Below, piece by piece: positions 53,773 through 55,028 of a DNA stretch of 55,028 nt (position 1 is the stretch's first letter; the number at the start of each line of letters is the position of its first letter). The DNA lies in assembly GCF_000376785.1 (NCBI RefSeq), contig NZ_AQXX01000101.1, positions 1 through 55,028 on the forward strand, in the 5' to 3' direction. This DNA comes from Hahella ganghwensis DSM 17046 (GTDB taxonomy: Bacteria > Pseudomonadota > Gammaproteobacteria > Pseudomonadales > Oleiphilaceae). A program made the position numbers and the translations under genes. The notes beneath the pieces were generated by a model, which saw only the letters and a program-made list of their open reading frames with translations, had not been told where the DNA came from and searched no databases.

Positions 53773-54227
53773 CGTGATTCCTGTCTTCAATCCAATAACT
53801 TCATGAAATGAGCAACGACAACCATTGCTTCGACGATTTTTCAATTTCCGGCAATGCGTGTAGAGGGTCTGCTGATGTGTTCTGGCAACTGGGCTAGAGA
53901 CTGCTGCCTAACTTCCCGACTCGATAAGACAGGTTTATACTTCAACAACGTTATCTACTGAACGAAATTTACGGACAAAAACAAATAATTTCAGCCTGCT
54001 AAACACCTGCGGCTGAACTTTCTAAACAACTTATCAGGCATAGCGCTGTTTTGGTCATTTACCCATCATCTACGGAGCGTGATTGTCCCTGCTTTTGCTT
54101 ATCAGTTTCTCTCTCACCTGACTTTCGGGCACAAAAGGCTGATTGATATTTGATCAATATTTGCTATACCTAAGATCTAGAAGGTTCCGATCAATAGTAC
54201 CTTAAATCCATCACAAAAGGTATCGTT
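53773..54227. other. 455-bp intergenic region
   Basis: This divergent gap lies between the autotransporter start and the solute-binding protein start. I see no gene in it. Near its right end is the promoter listed next; the left half presumably carries the autotransporter promoter, but I could not fix hexamers. Confidence 0.6.
54143..54170 (+). promoter_or_regulatory. Sigma-70 promoter with extended -10
   Basis: TTGATA (54143-54148), a 16-bp spacer containing the palindrome TTGATCAA, and TGCTATACC, an extended -10. It lies 57 bp upstream of the solute-binding protein start. Confidence 0.55.
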
Positions 54228-54968
54228 ATGCTGAGGATTTTAAACAAGGGACTAATCATCATAGGGATTCAATTTCTTTCCATACTTCTCATTAACCCTG
54301 CTGCAGCCAACCCGGTTAAAGTCTGTGACGACGGTGCAGAATGGCCTCCCTACATCTACTACGAACGGGAAAACAACCAGGTCAACAAGGACCAGTTAAC
54401 AGGTGCCACCAAGGACCTGATGGACCGTATATTTTCTATTGCCGGCCTCGATTATTCCGTTGAGCTGATTCCCTGGAATCGGTGCCTGAATGAGGTGAAA
54501 AGCGGAACTCGCTATGAAATGTTGAGTAACGCCGGATCTAACCCTGAACGTATGGTCAACTACCACCGAAGCCTACCAATCTATTCGACAACTCCTGGCG
54601 TATTCTTCTCTAAAGCCAAGTTCCCCCAGGGGGTGAAGCTTTCTGGAGCCGGCGACCTCAACCAATATAAGTTATGCGGTATAAGGGGTTACAACTACGA
54701 AATGTATTTAAAAGCCGGCGTCAAGGATGAAATCGATATGGGTACGGACAGTGCACAGGCAACATTCTCCGAAGTTCTCAGTGGCCGTTGTGATATTTTC
54801 CTGAGCATTATTGAACCCATCTTTGGTGCCGTTGCTATTGGCCAGTATACATTGGACAGTGATCTTTCCCACGAGGCTGTGCCGGGCATTGAGCCAACTA
54901 AGTTTTACCTTTGGGTTTCCAGAAACTCACCTAGGGAGGCTCTGAATAACTCCCCAAATCAGTCATAA
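54228..54968 (+). pseudogene. Periplasmic amino-acid-type solute-binding protein, 3' end replaced by IS
   Basis: A type II periplasmic-binding protein (SBP_bac_3 fold): signal KGLIIIGIQFLSILLINPAAA, then WPPYIYYERENN, LIPWNRCLNEVKSGTRYEML, YSTTPGVFFSKAKF and CDIFLSIIEPIFGAVA. Only 235 residues are native: the IS begins at 54935 inside codon 236, and the last ten residues (EALNNSPNQS) are translated from the IS end before a TAA. The family usually ends about 20-30 residues further with a final helix that packs on lobe I, so stability is doubtful. Transporter genes, if any, would lie beyond the IS. Confidence 0.9.
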
Positions 54969-55028
54969 TACGGCCAACTTCACTCATCAGGAATACTATC
55001 CATGGATCAGATGACTTTCTCCGAAGCT
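54935..55028 (+). mobile_element. IS5-group insertion sequence, right copy (partial)
   Basis: The terminal repeat begins GGAGGCTCTGAATAA at 54935, preceded by target CTAG (54931-54934). The visible 94 bases match the left copy without difference where they can be compared, but in opposite orientation. It runs off the right edge. It disrupts the solute-binding protein gene. Confidence 0.93.
55002..55028 (+). CDS. IS5-family transposase, first nine codons
   Basis: The ATG at 55002 begins MDQMTFSEA, identical to the transposase start of the left copy; the gene continues beyond the window. Confidence 0.92.

Overview
The window reads as a chromosomal segment of a marine or halotolerant gammaproteobacterium, Oceanospirillales/Pseudomonadales-like in gene content; I cannot name the genus. 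The pointers are a complete ectABCD pathway, a GlrK-QseG-GlrR (QseEGF) two-component locus, a PA2778/PA2779-type pair, a MexEF-OprN-like RND pump, and DUF3301 and DUF2721 proteins. Coding density is high, with no tRNA, rRNA, CRISPR or phage genes seen. Both ends of the window lie inside inverted, outward-reading copies of one IS5-group insertion sequence. The window may therefore be a contig that stopped at a repeat, or a segment between two IS copies.

Layout. 0.4-4.4 kb (minus strand): a VOC protein, an FMN reductase, an iron-sulfur photolyase and a DUF3301 protein, facing a SufR-like Cys-rich regulator across two matching palindromic operators. 4.4-8 kb: a Na/phosphate cotransporter, an AraC regulator and an EamA exporter. 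8-11.5 kb: ectABCD with a small ORF between ectA and ectB; upstream of ectA lie an AT-rich region and nine perfect copies of an 8-bp tandem repeat. 12-17.4 kb: two paralogous LysR regulators around an amidohydrolase lipoprotein, a thioredoxin and an orphan periplasmic binding protein. 17.5-29.3 kb: two successive MexEF-like pump units sharing one outer-membrane channel, then a pirin. The first RND permease lacks about 12 residues of transmembrane helix 8 and is probably inactive. 29.3-34.5 kb: a PAS-GGDEF cyclase, an AraC regulator divergent from an EamA exporter, and an acyl-CoA ligase.

34.5-46 kb is an envelope-centred block. On the minus strand are an unknown lipoprotein, two DUF4136 lipoproteins, an unknown periplasmic protein, a DUF2721 protein and glrR-qseG-glrK. 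Divergently there is a probable sigma-54 promoter, a 55-residue secreted or membrane peptide, a two-BON protein, an OmpA lipoprotein and a PA2779/PA2778 pair. An exact 16-bp element sits in the same orientation upstream of the unknown lipoprotein and of the PA2779 gene, inside a 42-bp palindrome at the second site. This suggests an undescribed co-regulated envelope-stress set.

46-55 kb: a LysR regulator divergent from an EamA exporter; two Ig-like autotransporter-type proteins, one carrying a second, unrelated outer-membrane barrel at its C-terminus; a membrane protein with a CGG-rich tail and a YbaK-type deacylase between them; and a periplasmic solute-binding protein gene cut by the right-hand IS.
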